Shown here piece by piece: positions 8,267-16,800 of a DNA stretch of 64,000 nucleotides. The translations under genes and the position numbers were made by a program. Origin of the DNA: CALANV01 sp036381615 (GTDB taxonomy: Bacteria > Pseudomonadota > Alphaproteobacteria > CACIAM-22H2); contig DASVCL010000079.1 of NCBI GenBank assembly GCA_036381615.1, positions 32,752 to 96,751 of the forward strand, written 5' to 3'. A model generated the notes under the pieces. The model saw only the letters and a program-made list of their open reading frames with translations. It searched no databases and was not told the DNA's origin. Numbering within the stretch: position 1 is the stretch's first letter; every line of letters begins with the position of its first letter.

Positions 8267-10525
8267 CTACAGGCTCGGCCGCGGCGTGAAGCTCTTGGTC
8301 GAAATGTATTGCGGCGGCCAGGGAAGGTCGTAGCCCTGTTCGTACGCGGCGTGGCGCGTCCAGTACGGATCGAACAGGTGGGCGCGGGCCAGCACGCACA
8401 GATCGGCGCGGCCGGCGGCGAGGATCGAGTTCACGTCGGACCACGACGAGATGTTGCCGACCGTCATCGTCGGAATGCCTGCCTCGTGGCGCACGCGGTC
8501 GGCGAACGGCGTCTGGAACAGGCGGCCGTACTGCGGCCGGGCGTCGGGCACGGTCTGGCCGGCCGAGACGTCGATGATGTCGCAGCCGTGGGCCTTCAGC
8601 ATCCGCGCGACGACGACCGCGTCATCGGCGGTGAAGCCGCCCGGGACCCAGTCCGTCGCCGAGATGCGCACCGAGATCGGCTTTTCCTGCGGCCAGACCG
8701 CGCGCACGGCATCGAAGATCTCGAGCGGGAAGCGCATGCGGTTCTCGATCGAGCCGCCATACGCGTCGGTACGGCGGTTGGTGAGCGGCGAGATGAAGCT
8801 CGCCAGCAGATATCCGTGCGCGAAGTGGAGTTCGATCAGATCGAACCCGGCCTCGTCCGCCATCCGCGCCGCGCGCACGAAGTCGTCCCGCACCTTGTCC
8901 ATGTCGGCGCGGTCCATCTCCTTCGGCACCTGCGAATGCGGCAGGTAGGGAATGGGCGAGGCGGAGATCAGCGGCCAGTTGCCGTCGGGCAGCGGCTCGT
9001 CGATGCCCTCCCACAGCAGGCGCGTCGAGCCTTTGCGTCCGGCATGGGCAAGCTGAATGCCGATTTTGGCGAAGCTGTGCGTGTGGACGAAGTCGACGAC
9101 CCGCCGCCACGCCGTGACGTGCTCCGGCTTGTACATGCCGGCGCAGCCCGGGGTGATGCGGCCTTCGCGGCTGACGTCGGTCATCTCGGTGATGATCAGG
9201 CCGCAGCCGCCGAGCGCGCGGCTGCCGAGATGGACGAGATGCCAGTCGTTGGGCAGGCCGTCCTCGGCCGAATACTGGCACATGGGCGAGACGACGACGC
9301 GGTTCTGCACCACCATGTCCCGCAGCCGGAACGGCGTGAACATCGGCGGGGGCGGCGGCTCTACCGGCACGTTCACGCCCGACTGGTTGGCCGCCTTCCC
9401 GGCGAACCAGGCGTCGACCGCGGCGACGAACTTGGGGTCGCGGAGCTTGAGGTTCTCGTGCGTGATGCGCAGCGAGCGGGTCAGCATCGAAAAGGCGAAC
9501 TGGATCGGCTCGAGCGTGCCGAAATAGCGCTCGGTCTCCTCGAACCACTGCAGGCTCACCTGCGCGGCGCGCTGCACGCTCTCGACCGCCGGGCGCCGCT
9601 CGACCTCGTAGGCGTCGAGGGCTGCGTCGACGTCGCGGTGCCGCTGCAGCGTCTGGGCGAGCGCGATCGCGTCCTCCATGGCGAGCTTGGTGCCCGACCC
9701 GATCGAGAAATGCGCGGTGTGGGCGGCGTCGCCCATCAGCACGATGTTGCCGTGATGCCAGTGCTTGTTGCGGATGGTCGGGAAGGTCCGCCACAGCGAC
9801 CGGTTCTTGATCAGCCGATGTCCCTGAAGCTCTTCCCGGAACAGCGCCTCGCAGTACGCGAGCGTGCGGTCCTCGTCCGCCTGGTCGAGCCCCGCGCGCT
9901 TCCACGTTTCCTCGGTGCATTCGACGATGAAGGTCGCGTAGTCGCGATCGTACTGATACGCGTGGACGCGCCAGAGCCCGTGCGCGTTCTCCTTGAAGAT
10001 GAAGGTGAAGGCCGGGAACGGCCGCGTCGTGCCGAGCCACACGAACTTGTTCCGGCGCCAGTCGATCTCCGGCTGGAAGTGCTCGGCATAGGCGTTGCGG
10101 ATGAAGGAGTTGACGCCGTCGGCGGCCAGGATCAGGTCCGCGTCGGCATAGGGCGCGAGGTCGGTGACCTCCTTCTGGAACTCGAGCTTGACGCCGAGTG
10201 ATGCGGCGCGCCGCTGCAGGATGTTCAGCATCTTCTTGCGCGACATGCCGGCGAAGCCGTGCCCCGTCGAGGTCAGGACGGTGCCCTTGTAATGGATGTC
10301 GATGTCATCCCAGTGCGCGAAGTTCCGGGCGATCTCGTCGTAGCTCTCGGCGTCCGCGTCACGGAAATGGCGCATGGTCGCGTCGGAGAAGACGACGCCG
10401 AAGCCGAACGTGTCGTCGGGCCTGTTGCGCTCGATCACCGTAATGTCGTGGGCCGGATCGGCCTTCTTCATCAGGATGCTGAAGTAGAGCCCGGCTGGGC
10501 CACCGCCGATGCTGACGATCTTCAA
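8267..10525 (-). CDS. Bifunctional flavin monooxygenase / Old Yellow Enzyme fusion (salicylyl-/2-aminobenzoyl-CoA monooxygenase type)
   Basis: A 752-residue fusion. The N-terminal half is a class A flavoprotein monooxygenase: FAD-binding IGGGPAGLYFS at the very start, then LILAADGVNSFIR and GDAAHTAHFSIGSG. The C-terminal half, from about residue 385, is an Old Yellow Enzyme-type FMN reductase: TPFRLRDMVVQNRVVVSPM, QLAHAGRKGS, HFAHGYLLASFISPLTN and MTVGNISSW. This architecture is that of 2-aminobenzoyl-CoA monooxygenase/reductase and proteins annotated salicylyl-CoA 5-hydroxylase, which dearomatise aryl-CoA thioesters. The TTG start at 10525 has CAGGAGCG upstream. No CoA ligase or thioesterase is adjacent, so the substrate is inferred from family only. 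A 32-bp palindrome lies just upstream. Confidence 0.85.
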   Translation of the reverse strand: MKIVSIGGGPAGLYFSILMKKADPAHDITVIERNRPDDTFGFGVVFSDATMRHFRDADAESYDEIARNFAHWDDIDIHYKGTVLTSTGHGFAGMSRKKMLNILQRRAASLGVKLEFQKEVTDLAPYADADLILAADGVNSFIRNAYAEHFQPEIDWRRNKFVWLGTTRPFPAFTFIFKENAHGLWRVHAYQYDRDYATFIVECTEETWKRAGLDQADEDRTLAYCEALFREELQGHRLIKNRSLWRTFPTIRNKHWHHGNIVLMGDAAHTAHFSIGSGTKLAMEDAIALAQTLQRHRDVDAALDAYEVERRPAVESVQRAAQVSLQWFEETERYFGTLEPIQFAFSMLTRSLRITHENLKLRDPKFVAAVDAWFAGKAANQSGVNVPVEPPPPPMFTPFRLRDMVVQNRVVVSPMCQYSAEDGLPNDWHLVHLGSRALGGCGLIITEMTDVSREGRITPGCAGMYKPEHVTAWRRVVDFVHTHSFAKIGIQLAHAGRKGSTRLLWEGIDEPLPDGNWPLISASPIPYLPHSQVPKEMDRADMDKVRDDFVRAARMADEAGFDLIELHFAHGYLLASFISPLTNRRTDAYGGSIENRMRFPLEIFDAVRAVWPQEKPISVRISATDWVPGGFTADDAVVVARMLKAHGCDIIDVSAGQTVPDARPQYGRLFQTPFADRVRHEAGIPTMTVGNISSWSDVNSILAAGRADLCVLARAHLFDPYWTRHAAYEQGYDLPWPPQYISTKSFTPRPSL

Positions 10526-10558
10526 GGGGCACGCTCCTGTTGCGGTCCTTGCTGCCGA

Positions 10559-10590
10559 CGGAAAATATTTTAAGCTTAAAATAATTTCCG
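10559..10590. promoter_or_regulatory. 32-bp near-perfect AT-rich palindrome, candidate operator
   Basis: Thirty-two bases centred on an AAGCTT HindIII-like core (10572-10577). Fifteen of 16 base pairs match; the only mismatch is 10565/10584. The 26-bp centre has no G or C except in the core, in otherwise GC-rich DNA. It ends 34 bp before the TTG of the monooxygenase/OYE gene. It looks like a dimeric repressor site (MarR-like sites are often such palindromes), but which protein binds is unknown. Confidence 0.55.
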
Positions 10591-10727
10591 GCAAGCGCCG
10601 TCTGGCCTTCGCCGACGCATTCGGGCAGGTCCGGGGCCGGCACCGCGTCGTCTTGTCGCAGCCGGAGAAGCCGGGCGGACGCACGGCGTATCGGCCGCCC
10701 GCGCGGGCAAGATACCGGCGGCAGGCG

Positions 10728-11333
10728 TCAGCGGTCGCGGAGCTGTGCTTCGATCAGCGTATTGGCGGCGGCCACGAGCGCGCGCGAAGGGCCATCAGGG
10801 CCGAGGGTCTGGCTGCTCGAATACGCGCCTTCGATCAGCAGCAGCAGCTGATCGGCAAGCTGTGCTGGGTCGCGGGCGCCGATCTGCTCGGCGAGCCGGC
10901 GCAGCCGGCGGCCGAGCTCCTGCTTGTTGCCGGCAGCAATGGCGCGGGCGGGATGGTCTGTCTCCGGAAACTCGATCGCGGCATTCGTAAAGGGGCAGCC
11001 GCGGTAATCCGGCGCCGTCGTGCGCGAAGCGATCGCCGTCAGGACGGCCTCGAGCTGCGCCCGCGGCTCGGCGTGCGGGCCCGTGACCTCGTCCCACCAG
11101 GCCCAGTAGCGGCTGTTGCGGTCGTCGAGATAGGCCGCAACCAGAGCGTCCTTCGACGGGAAGCTCCGGTACAGGCTCATCTTCGTGGCCCCCGCAGCCT
11201 CGACGATCGTCTCGACGCCGACCGCCCGAATGCCGCGCCGGTAAAAGAGATCCTTCGCGACCGCGAAGATACGGTCGCGCGCGCGCAGACGCGCCGGCGT
11301 GTCCGGCCCTGTCGAGGCTTGCGTCGCGGTCAT
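10728..11333 (-). CDS. TetR/AcrR family transcriptional regulator
   Basis: A 201-residue one-component repressor. The N-terminal TetR helix-turn-helix covers about residues 18-62: ARDRIFAVAKDLFYRRGIRA, then VEAAGATKMSLYRSFPSKDA. The C-terminal ligand domain contains RGCPFTNAAIEFPETDHPAR, resembling the CGC-type TetR proteins (C-terminal domain with Cys-Pro-Phe). The ATG at 11333 is preferred over an in-frame TTG at 11372 that would put the start against the operator. It is divergent from an MFS gene, with two ACCGACCGGT sites between them, so it probably represses itself and the carrier. Confidence 0.85.
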   Translation of the reverse strand: MTATQASTGPDTPARLRARDRIFAVAKDLFYRRGIRAVGVETIVEAAGATKMSLYRSFPSKDALVAAYLDDRNSRYWAWWDEVTGPHAEPRAQLEAVLTAIASRTTAPDYRGCPFTNAAIEFPETDHPARAIAAGNKQELGRRLRRLAEQIGARDPAQLADQLLLLIEGAYSSSQTLGPDGPSRALVAAANTLIEAQLRDR

Positions 11334-11365
11334 GTCAGGCCCGCGCTCGGTGGCATGGGTCACGA

Positions 11366-11419
11366 TTGACAATGATACGAACCGGTCGGTAACTTGTCAA
11401 TCGAATGTGACCGACCGGT
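11366..11419. promoter_or_regulatory. Divergent TetR operator pair overlapping the MFS promoter
   Basis: A plus-strand promoter is visible: TTGACA (11366-11371) and TAACTT (11390-11395) with an 18-bp spacer. ACCGGTCGGT (11381-11390) fills the spacer end, and its inverted copy ACCGACCGGT is at 11410-11419. The flanks GATACG and CGTATC extend the symmetry. ACCGNNCGGT is itself a dyad. The layout suits repression by the adjacent TetR protein. Confidence 0.6.
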
Positions 11420-11451
11420 ACGTATCAAGGCCACAATACAGGGGGATCGGT

Positions 11452-12738
11452 ATGCGAAGCTTGGCGCTGGCGCTGGCAGGACGGCTCCATTACGGCTGGG
11501 TCGTCGTCGGGGTCATCTTCCTCGTGCTCCTCGCCGGGGCCGGCGTGCGCGCGACGCCGAGCGTCATGATCGTCCCCCTCGAGGAAGCGTTCGGCTGGAG
11601 CCGGGCGACGATTTCCGCCGCCATTGCCGTCAACATCCTGCTCTATGGCCTGTTGGGGCCGTTCGCCGCCGCGCTGATGCAGCGGATCGGCATCCGCCGC
11701 ACCGTGATGCTGGCGGGCGGACTGCTTGCGGTGACGATTGCCGCCAGCACGTTGATGACGCAGCCGTGGCACCTGATGCTGACCTGGGGCTTTCTGGTCG
11801 GCATCGGCTGCGGCATCGTCGCGCTCGTCCTGGGGGCCACCGTCGTCAATCGCTGGTTCGTCGCACGGCGGGGGCTTGCCATGGGCATCGTGACGGCGAG
11901 CACCGCGACCGGCCAGCTCGTCTTCCTGCCGATGCTGGCCGCGGTCGCGGACGACGGCGGCTGGCGTCCGGTGGCGCTGATCATGGCGGGGGCCGCGGCG
12001 CTCGTCGTGCCGCTGGTGGCGCTGCTGCTGCCCGAGCGGCCGCGCGACATCGGTCTTGCCGCCTATGGCGCGACCGAGGCCGATACGGCAACGCAAAGCA
12101 CCGCCAACCCGATCGTCGTCGCATTCGCGACCCTGGCGCGCGCCGCGCGGTCGCCCCACTTCTGGCTCCTGTTCGCAAGCTTCTTCGTCTGCGGCCTCAG
12201 CACCAACGGCCTGATCGGCACGCATCTGATCGCCGCCTGCATCGACCACGGCATCCCGGAGGTCCGCGCCGCCGGGCTCCTGGCGATGATGGGGATCTTC
12301 GATCTGATCGGCACGACTTTGTCCGGCTGGCTGTCGGACCGTTACGACAACCGCTGGCTGCTGTTCTGGTACTACGGCCTGCGCGGGCTCTCGCTGATCT
12401 ACCTGCCGTATTCCGATTTCACGTTCTACGGCCTGTCGCTGTTCGCCGTGTTCTACGGTCTCGACTGGATCGCGACCGTGCCGCCGACGGTGCGGCTGAC
12501 GACCGACATCTTCGGCAAGCAGGACGCGCCGGTCATTTTCGGCTGGATCCTCGCCGGGCATCAGATCGGCGCGGCGGTCGCGGCTTCGGGGGCCGGCCTG
12601 CTTCGCACCACGCTCGACGGCTATCTCGAGGCGTTCGTCATCGCCGGCATCGCCTGCGTGATCACGGCGCTGTTCGTGCTCCGGATCGGGCGCGGCGCGC
12701 GCGGCGCCGCCGGCACGCCGCAGGCGGCGGCCGCGTAG
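11452..12738 (+). CDS. MFS transporter, probable target of the divergent TetR regulator
   Basis: A 428-residue 12-helix permease of the major facilitator superfamily, beginning LALAGRLHYGWVVVGVIFLV, the typical opening of the oxalate/formate-antiporter-like monocarboxylate branch. The conserved VNRWFVARRGLAMGI segment is at about residue 140, and GWLSDRYDNRWLL marks the second-half A-motif. The ATG at 11452 follows GGGGGA at good spacing. Substrate is unknown; control by the divergent TetR protein is inferred from the operator pair. Confidence 0.85.
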   Translation: MRSLALALAGRLHYGWVVVGVIFLVLLAGAGVRATPSVMIVPLEEAFGWSRATISAAIAVNILLYGLLGPFAAALMQRIGIRRTVMLAGGLLAVTIAASTLMTQPWHLMLTWGFLVGIGCGIVALVLGATVVNRWFVARRGLAMGIVTASTATGQLVFLPMLAAVADDGGWRPVALIMAGAAALVVPLVALLLPERPRDIGLAAYGATEADTATQSTANPIVVAFATLARAARSPHFWLLFASFFVCGLSTNGLIGTHLIAACIDHGIPEVRAAGLLAMMGIFDLIGTTLSGWLSDRYDNRWLLFWYYGLRGLSLIYLPYSDFTFYGLSLFAVFYGLDWIATVPPTVRLTTDIFGKQDAPVIFGWILAGHQIGAAVAASGAGLLRTTLDGYLEAFVIAGIACVITALFVLRIGRGARGAAGTPQAAAA

Positions 12739-12747
12739 ACCAGTAGA

Positions 12748-13503
12748 TCAGAAGACCCGCGCGACGCCGTCCCAGATCAGCTTCGCGCCGGACAGGAGCA
12801 TGATCGCGTAAATCCAGCGGTAGAACGCCGTGTCGTCGATGCGCGCGTGAAGCCAGATGCCGAGGCGAACGCCGACCGGCGCGAGCGGCAGCAGCACCAG
12901 CGCGGTCAGCACGTTCTCGTCCGTGAACTGCCCCAGATGCCAGAACGGCGCGATCTTCGCCGCGTTGACGAGCGCGAAGTACAGAACGGTCGTGCCGACG
13001 TAGAGCGTCTTGTCGAGACGCTGCGGCACCAGATAGACGGAAATCGGCGGGCCGCCGGCATTGGCGACGAAGCTCGTCAGACCCGAGATGCACGACCAGA
13101 ACATGCCCTTCGGCCAGGAGGGACCGGCGGGCTTTTGCGCCAGATAGCGGCGCAGCCAGGCGTTGGCGACGAAGCCGATGGCGATGAGGCCGACGAGGAG
13201 CCGGATCCACCCTTCGTCGAGATACCGGAACGAGAGATAGCCGAGGACCAGGCCGATCGCTGCACCCGGCAGCATGATCGAAATGTTCCGGCGGTCCCAG
13301 ATGCCCCAGTAGCTCCACAGGCTGACGACGTCCATCGTGATCAGCAGCGGCAGCATGATCGCGGCGGCCTGCGGCACCGGAATGACGAGCGCCAGCAGAA
13401 GCGTCGCGACGGGGCCGAGGCCGCTGCCGAAACCCCCCTTGGAGATGCCGGTGATCAGGAAGGCCGGGATCGCGAGCGCGTAGAAGAGCGGATCGGAGAT
13501 CAC
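12748..13503 (-). CDS. TauE/SafE (TSUP) family permease
   Basis: A 251-residue inner-membrane protein with about eight helices. Family motifs are the N-terminal LITGISKGGFGSGLG and, in the second half, ISGLTSFVANAGGPPISVYL, the duplicated Gly-rich elements of the sulfite/sulfonate exporter (TSUP) family. The start is GTG at 13503. It is convergent with the MFS gene (9-bp gap) and borders the CRISPR-Cas locus. Transported anion not predictable. Confidence 0.9.
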   Translation of the reverse strand: MISDPLFYALAIPAFLITGISKGGFGSGLGPVATLLLALVIPVPQAAAIMLPLLITMDVVSLWSYWGIWDRRNISIMLPGAAIGLVLGYLSFRYLDEGWIRLLVGLIAIGFVANAWLRRYLAQKPAGPSWPKGMFWSCISGLTSFVANAGGPPISVYLVPQRLDKTLYVGTTVLYFALVNAAKIAPFWHLGQFTDENVLTALVLLPLAPVGVRLGIWLHARIDDTAFYRWIYAIMLLSGAKLIWDGVARVF

Positions 13504-13713
13504 GAGAAGAATTTTTAGACGGCGTTGCTTTTACCCGCAAAAGGCCGCGCCCATGGGATTATCAACGGGCTCAACAAGCTTGTGCGCTAGGACCGCCCCC
13601 TACTTCCCCTCTACGACATCACAGAGGATGGCGAAACGGGATCGATGTCGCTCCCATCTTACCGCTCTCCTGCCGTCAGGTGGGGAGAGGTGAGCAGGTA
13701 GCTCAATCTGACT
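13504..13713. other. Intergenic DNA between the TSUP gene and the tracrRNA terminator
   Basis: No convincing coding frame or RNA gene seen. It contains only short dyads, such as CTCTCC (13668-13673) facing GGAGAG (13684-13689). It marks the left border of the CRISPR-Cas island; no attachment site, tRNA or insertion-sequence end was recognised. Confidence 0.4.
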
Positions 13714-13834
13714 TCAAAAAACGACACCCGGCTCGCGGGAGCCGGGTGTGTGCCCTTTGCCGCAGCGCCGGGCGATTTCATCTCTCGGGATCACCCCTTA
13801 TCGGGTTGATACCCGCCGTTTCCAAGTCACAACT
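13714..13834 (-). ncRNA. tracrRNA of the type II-C CRISPR-Cas9 system
   Basis: On the minus strand the 5' part (13828 down to 13804) reads GACTTGGAAAC, then CGGG and TCAACC. These are the complements of GTTTCCAAGTC, CCCG and GGTTGA in the array repeat (minus-strand reading), with small bulges between the blocks as in other type II repeat:anti-repeat duplexes. Downstream come short stem-loops (GGG-GTGAT-CCC near 13790) and a final 11-bp GC-rich hairpin with six T. Length is about 115-120 nt. It is transcribed divergently from cas9. Ends are inferred; the anti-repeat and terminator are directly visible. Confidence 0.85.
13716..13749 (-). terminator. Rho-independent terminator of tracrRNA
   Basis: An 11-bp perfect stem, ACACCCGGCTC with GAGCCGGGTGT (13739-13749 and 13724-13734), a 4-nt loop, then CG and six T on the minus strand. 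Its polarity fixes the tracrRNA strand as minus. Confidence 0.9.
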
Positions 13835-13835
13835 T

Positions 13836-13864
13836 AGCATTGACGAGATGTGTACCTCTGTCAA
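13836..13864 (-). promoter_or_regulatory. Predicted tracrRNA promoter, overlapping the cas9 promoter region
   Basis: Minus strand: -35 TTGACA (13859-13864), a 17-bp spacer, and a weak -10 AATGCT (13836-13841). This places the start a few bases before the anti-repeat. A TTGACG (13840-13845) on the plus strand within the same 30 bp could serve cas9, so the two divergent promoters would overlap. Confidence 0.45.
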
Positions 13865-13896
13865 CCATATTGTGAGGGCGTCCAGGGGAGGGCAAG

Positions 13897-16800
13897 GTGG
13901 AGCCGTTCGCATCCGTTCCGGGCCGTTACGACGACGAGACCCGGCGCGACAGCATCGATGCGGCTGTCGGCGCTCGTCGCCGGGCCACGCGCGCAGCGAA
14001 CCTGGGTACTTTCACCGGGTATCGCATCGGTCTCGACATCGGCAACGGTAACATTGGCTGGTGCATCCTGTTCGAGGACGGGATGGTCCCACGTTTCATG
14101 ACGGCGGAGGACCTCGCGGCGCACAATACCGCGTTACCGAAGCATGCGCGGCGCACGCAACTTCCCGATATGGCCTCATTCGTGCCGCTCGGGACTTACA
14201 AGTTCCGAGCGCGCAACAAAAATGGCGTATCGCTGTCCAAGGTGCGTGCGAGCGAACGTGCGAAGCGCAGGTTGCTCGACGCGCGCCAGGCCCGCAAGCG
14301 CCACCTGCGCGACGTCCTGATACGAGCAAAACTGCTTCCCGCAGAAGGCGAGGCGGTCGGCGGACACAGCGACATCCATGCGGATGTCCTCCGCGCGAAG
14401 CTGCTGGATCCGGCATTCGTCGCCCATCGGCATGATTTGGGCCGCGCGCTCTACAATACGCTCAAGCGCCGCGGCTGGATGAAGCCGCGTGGACGTGCCG
14501 GCGAGGACAACGATTCGACTTTCGGAAAGACCCAGACCAAAACCTATCGCGAGGTTCTGAGTCGCTTCGGCTGCCCTACGATCGGTGCGTTCCTTGAGCG
14601 CTGCGCCCAAGACGCCAGGGCCGACAATGTCCGCTTTCGCAAGCGGCATCGGACCCTGGCAGTCCAGAAGCAAGCGGACGCGAAGGACCGGGAAGAGGCG
14701 CTACGATCGGGAAAGAGTTACGAGGCGTTCCAGTTCCTTACGCCGACGAACGAGCTGGTGCGCGAGGAAGCCGCCGCCTTGCGCGCCGCACAGAGCGCGC
14801 ACGTGCCCATCGACGACGAAACCTGGGCGCTGATCGAGGAGAAGGCCGGTTTCCGCCGCGATCTCAAGACACGCACGCCAGGCCGATGCCGATTCCTGAC
14901 AGATGAGCCGCGTTGCATCCGCGCCCTTCCCAGCTTTCAGCTCTTCCGCATCCTGCAGCAGGTGAACAATCTTCGCGTGGATGGCCGTCCACTCGACGAA
15001 CGGCAGTTTCGCGATGTGGTCGATCTCCTCCAGCACAATGACCGGAAAACCCTACGGGATATCGCCGGAGCTTTGAAGCTGAAGCCAAAGCAGTTGGCGC
15101 AGGCTGAGCGCGAAGGCGCCAGCCTTGTCGGTGCGCGAACCGATGTGGCTCTTGGCCGCGTGCTCGGCGAAGCTTGGACGTCGCTAAGCATCGAGGAGCG
15201 GGACCGCTGGACCATGCGGTTCCTGCGCCGGCACTGGAACCCTGACGGTGAGAAGCCTTGGACCAAGGACGACGAAGCGGCGCTCGAGCGCGACTGTGCC
15301 GCCACGTTTGGTCCGGACGCGCTGGACCGCATCGACGGCGAAGCAGCGAAGGAATTCGAGGACAACTTCGCCAACGTATCACACAAATACGTCATGACGG
15401 CGATTAAGGTTCTGAAGAACCGCGGCGGACCCGATGACATCCTCAAGGCGCTGGGCGTACCGGAGCCGCGCATCGAGCTATTCGAACGGCTACCCTATTA
15501 CGGGCGAGTCATGCCCGACCTGACCGTGCCGGCCGACGCCTTCGCGCCGCTGACACGCACCTGCGATGACGAAAGAGAATATGGCCGCGCACCGAACCCG
15601 GATGTCCATGTGGTCCTGAACCGCGTCCGCGTCGTCATCAACGAGATCATCGACATGATGGGCGGAATCCTGCCCACGACCTGCGTCGTGGAAATTGCAC
15701 GCGACGCGCTCACCGATACGGAGGCCGAGGAACACACGAAGCGAGCCAAAGAGCGCGAAAATCTCCGTCGCGCGATCGAGCGGAATATCGCGCATGTATT
15801 CGAGGGGCTTGGAAAGAAAATGCCCTTCGGCCCCCGGCTCGACCGGCTGGTGGACCGCTGGAAGGCCGCATTGCGTCAAGGCTGGCGGGATTACGACGGC
15901 ACCCAGATTCAAGGCAGTCTTCTCGTGGAGGGCGACATCTACCAACTCGACCACGTGAGCCCGGCGGCGTTCGGGGAGTTCCGCGCCAACAATATCTTCG
16001 TGACCCGACTGAACGCGCACAAAGGTCGCCGGCTGCCATGGGAGGCGTTTCCGGAGCACCGGGACGCCCTGCTTGCGTTCGCCATTTTTGGATGGGAGCA
16101 GCGGATCGCCGCCCTGAAGGCGGTGCTTAAGCGGAAAGAACGCCCATTAAGTGCGAAGGACAGGGAGCGAGTGCAAAGAAGAATCGAGGACGCGAAGAAC
16201 CAACTTGCGGCTCTCGCTGAGTACGGTACGCCGCGGGCGGACGTTCTGGCGTCCCTTCGCCGCACGCTGACTGACAAACTGGACAAGCAATTCGAGGCCG
16301 GCGGCGGCGCGGCACCGGAGGAGGCGCGCGGCCTCAAGTCGCCGTTCCGGCCGTCGGAGCAGGCCGCGCTGTTCACCCGGTTCGGCCCCGACGCGGTGCC
16401 GCCGGATGGCGAATATGCCGCGCGCGATGCCACGAACATCGGCTGGTCGACGAAGCTGGCCCGGCGCTACTTCCTCCATCTCGGCGCGCGTTCGCTGGCG
16501 GTCAAGCCATGGGCGGTGCGGGCGCTACGCTGCATGTTCAACATCAACAAATGTCGTGCGGACCTCCGCAACCATGCAGTCGATGCTTTCTTCATTGCCC
16601 ATTTTGACGAACGCGTAATGTTGCCTGCATTCAGCCGGATGCGCGGCGGACCGGAGGAGCTGTACAAGCCCCGCACGCTGGAAATGGCACTGGACAATAC
16701 GAAGGACTCGGCCGGTGTCTTCGATGCGATTCGCACGAACATCAACCGGTTGGAGGCGATCCTCCGCACCATCGCGACGTCACACCGGCCGGACAACATG

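Noticed and set aside
13804..13839. Anti-repeat as part of a plus-strand tracrRNA running into cas9
   Set aside because: No terminator follows in that direction, whereas the minus strand has stem-loops and a strong terminator at the right distance.
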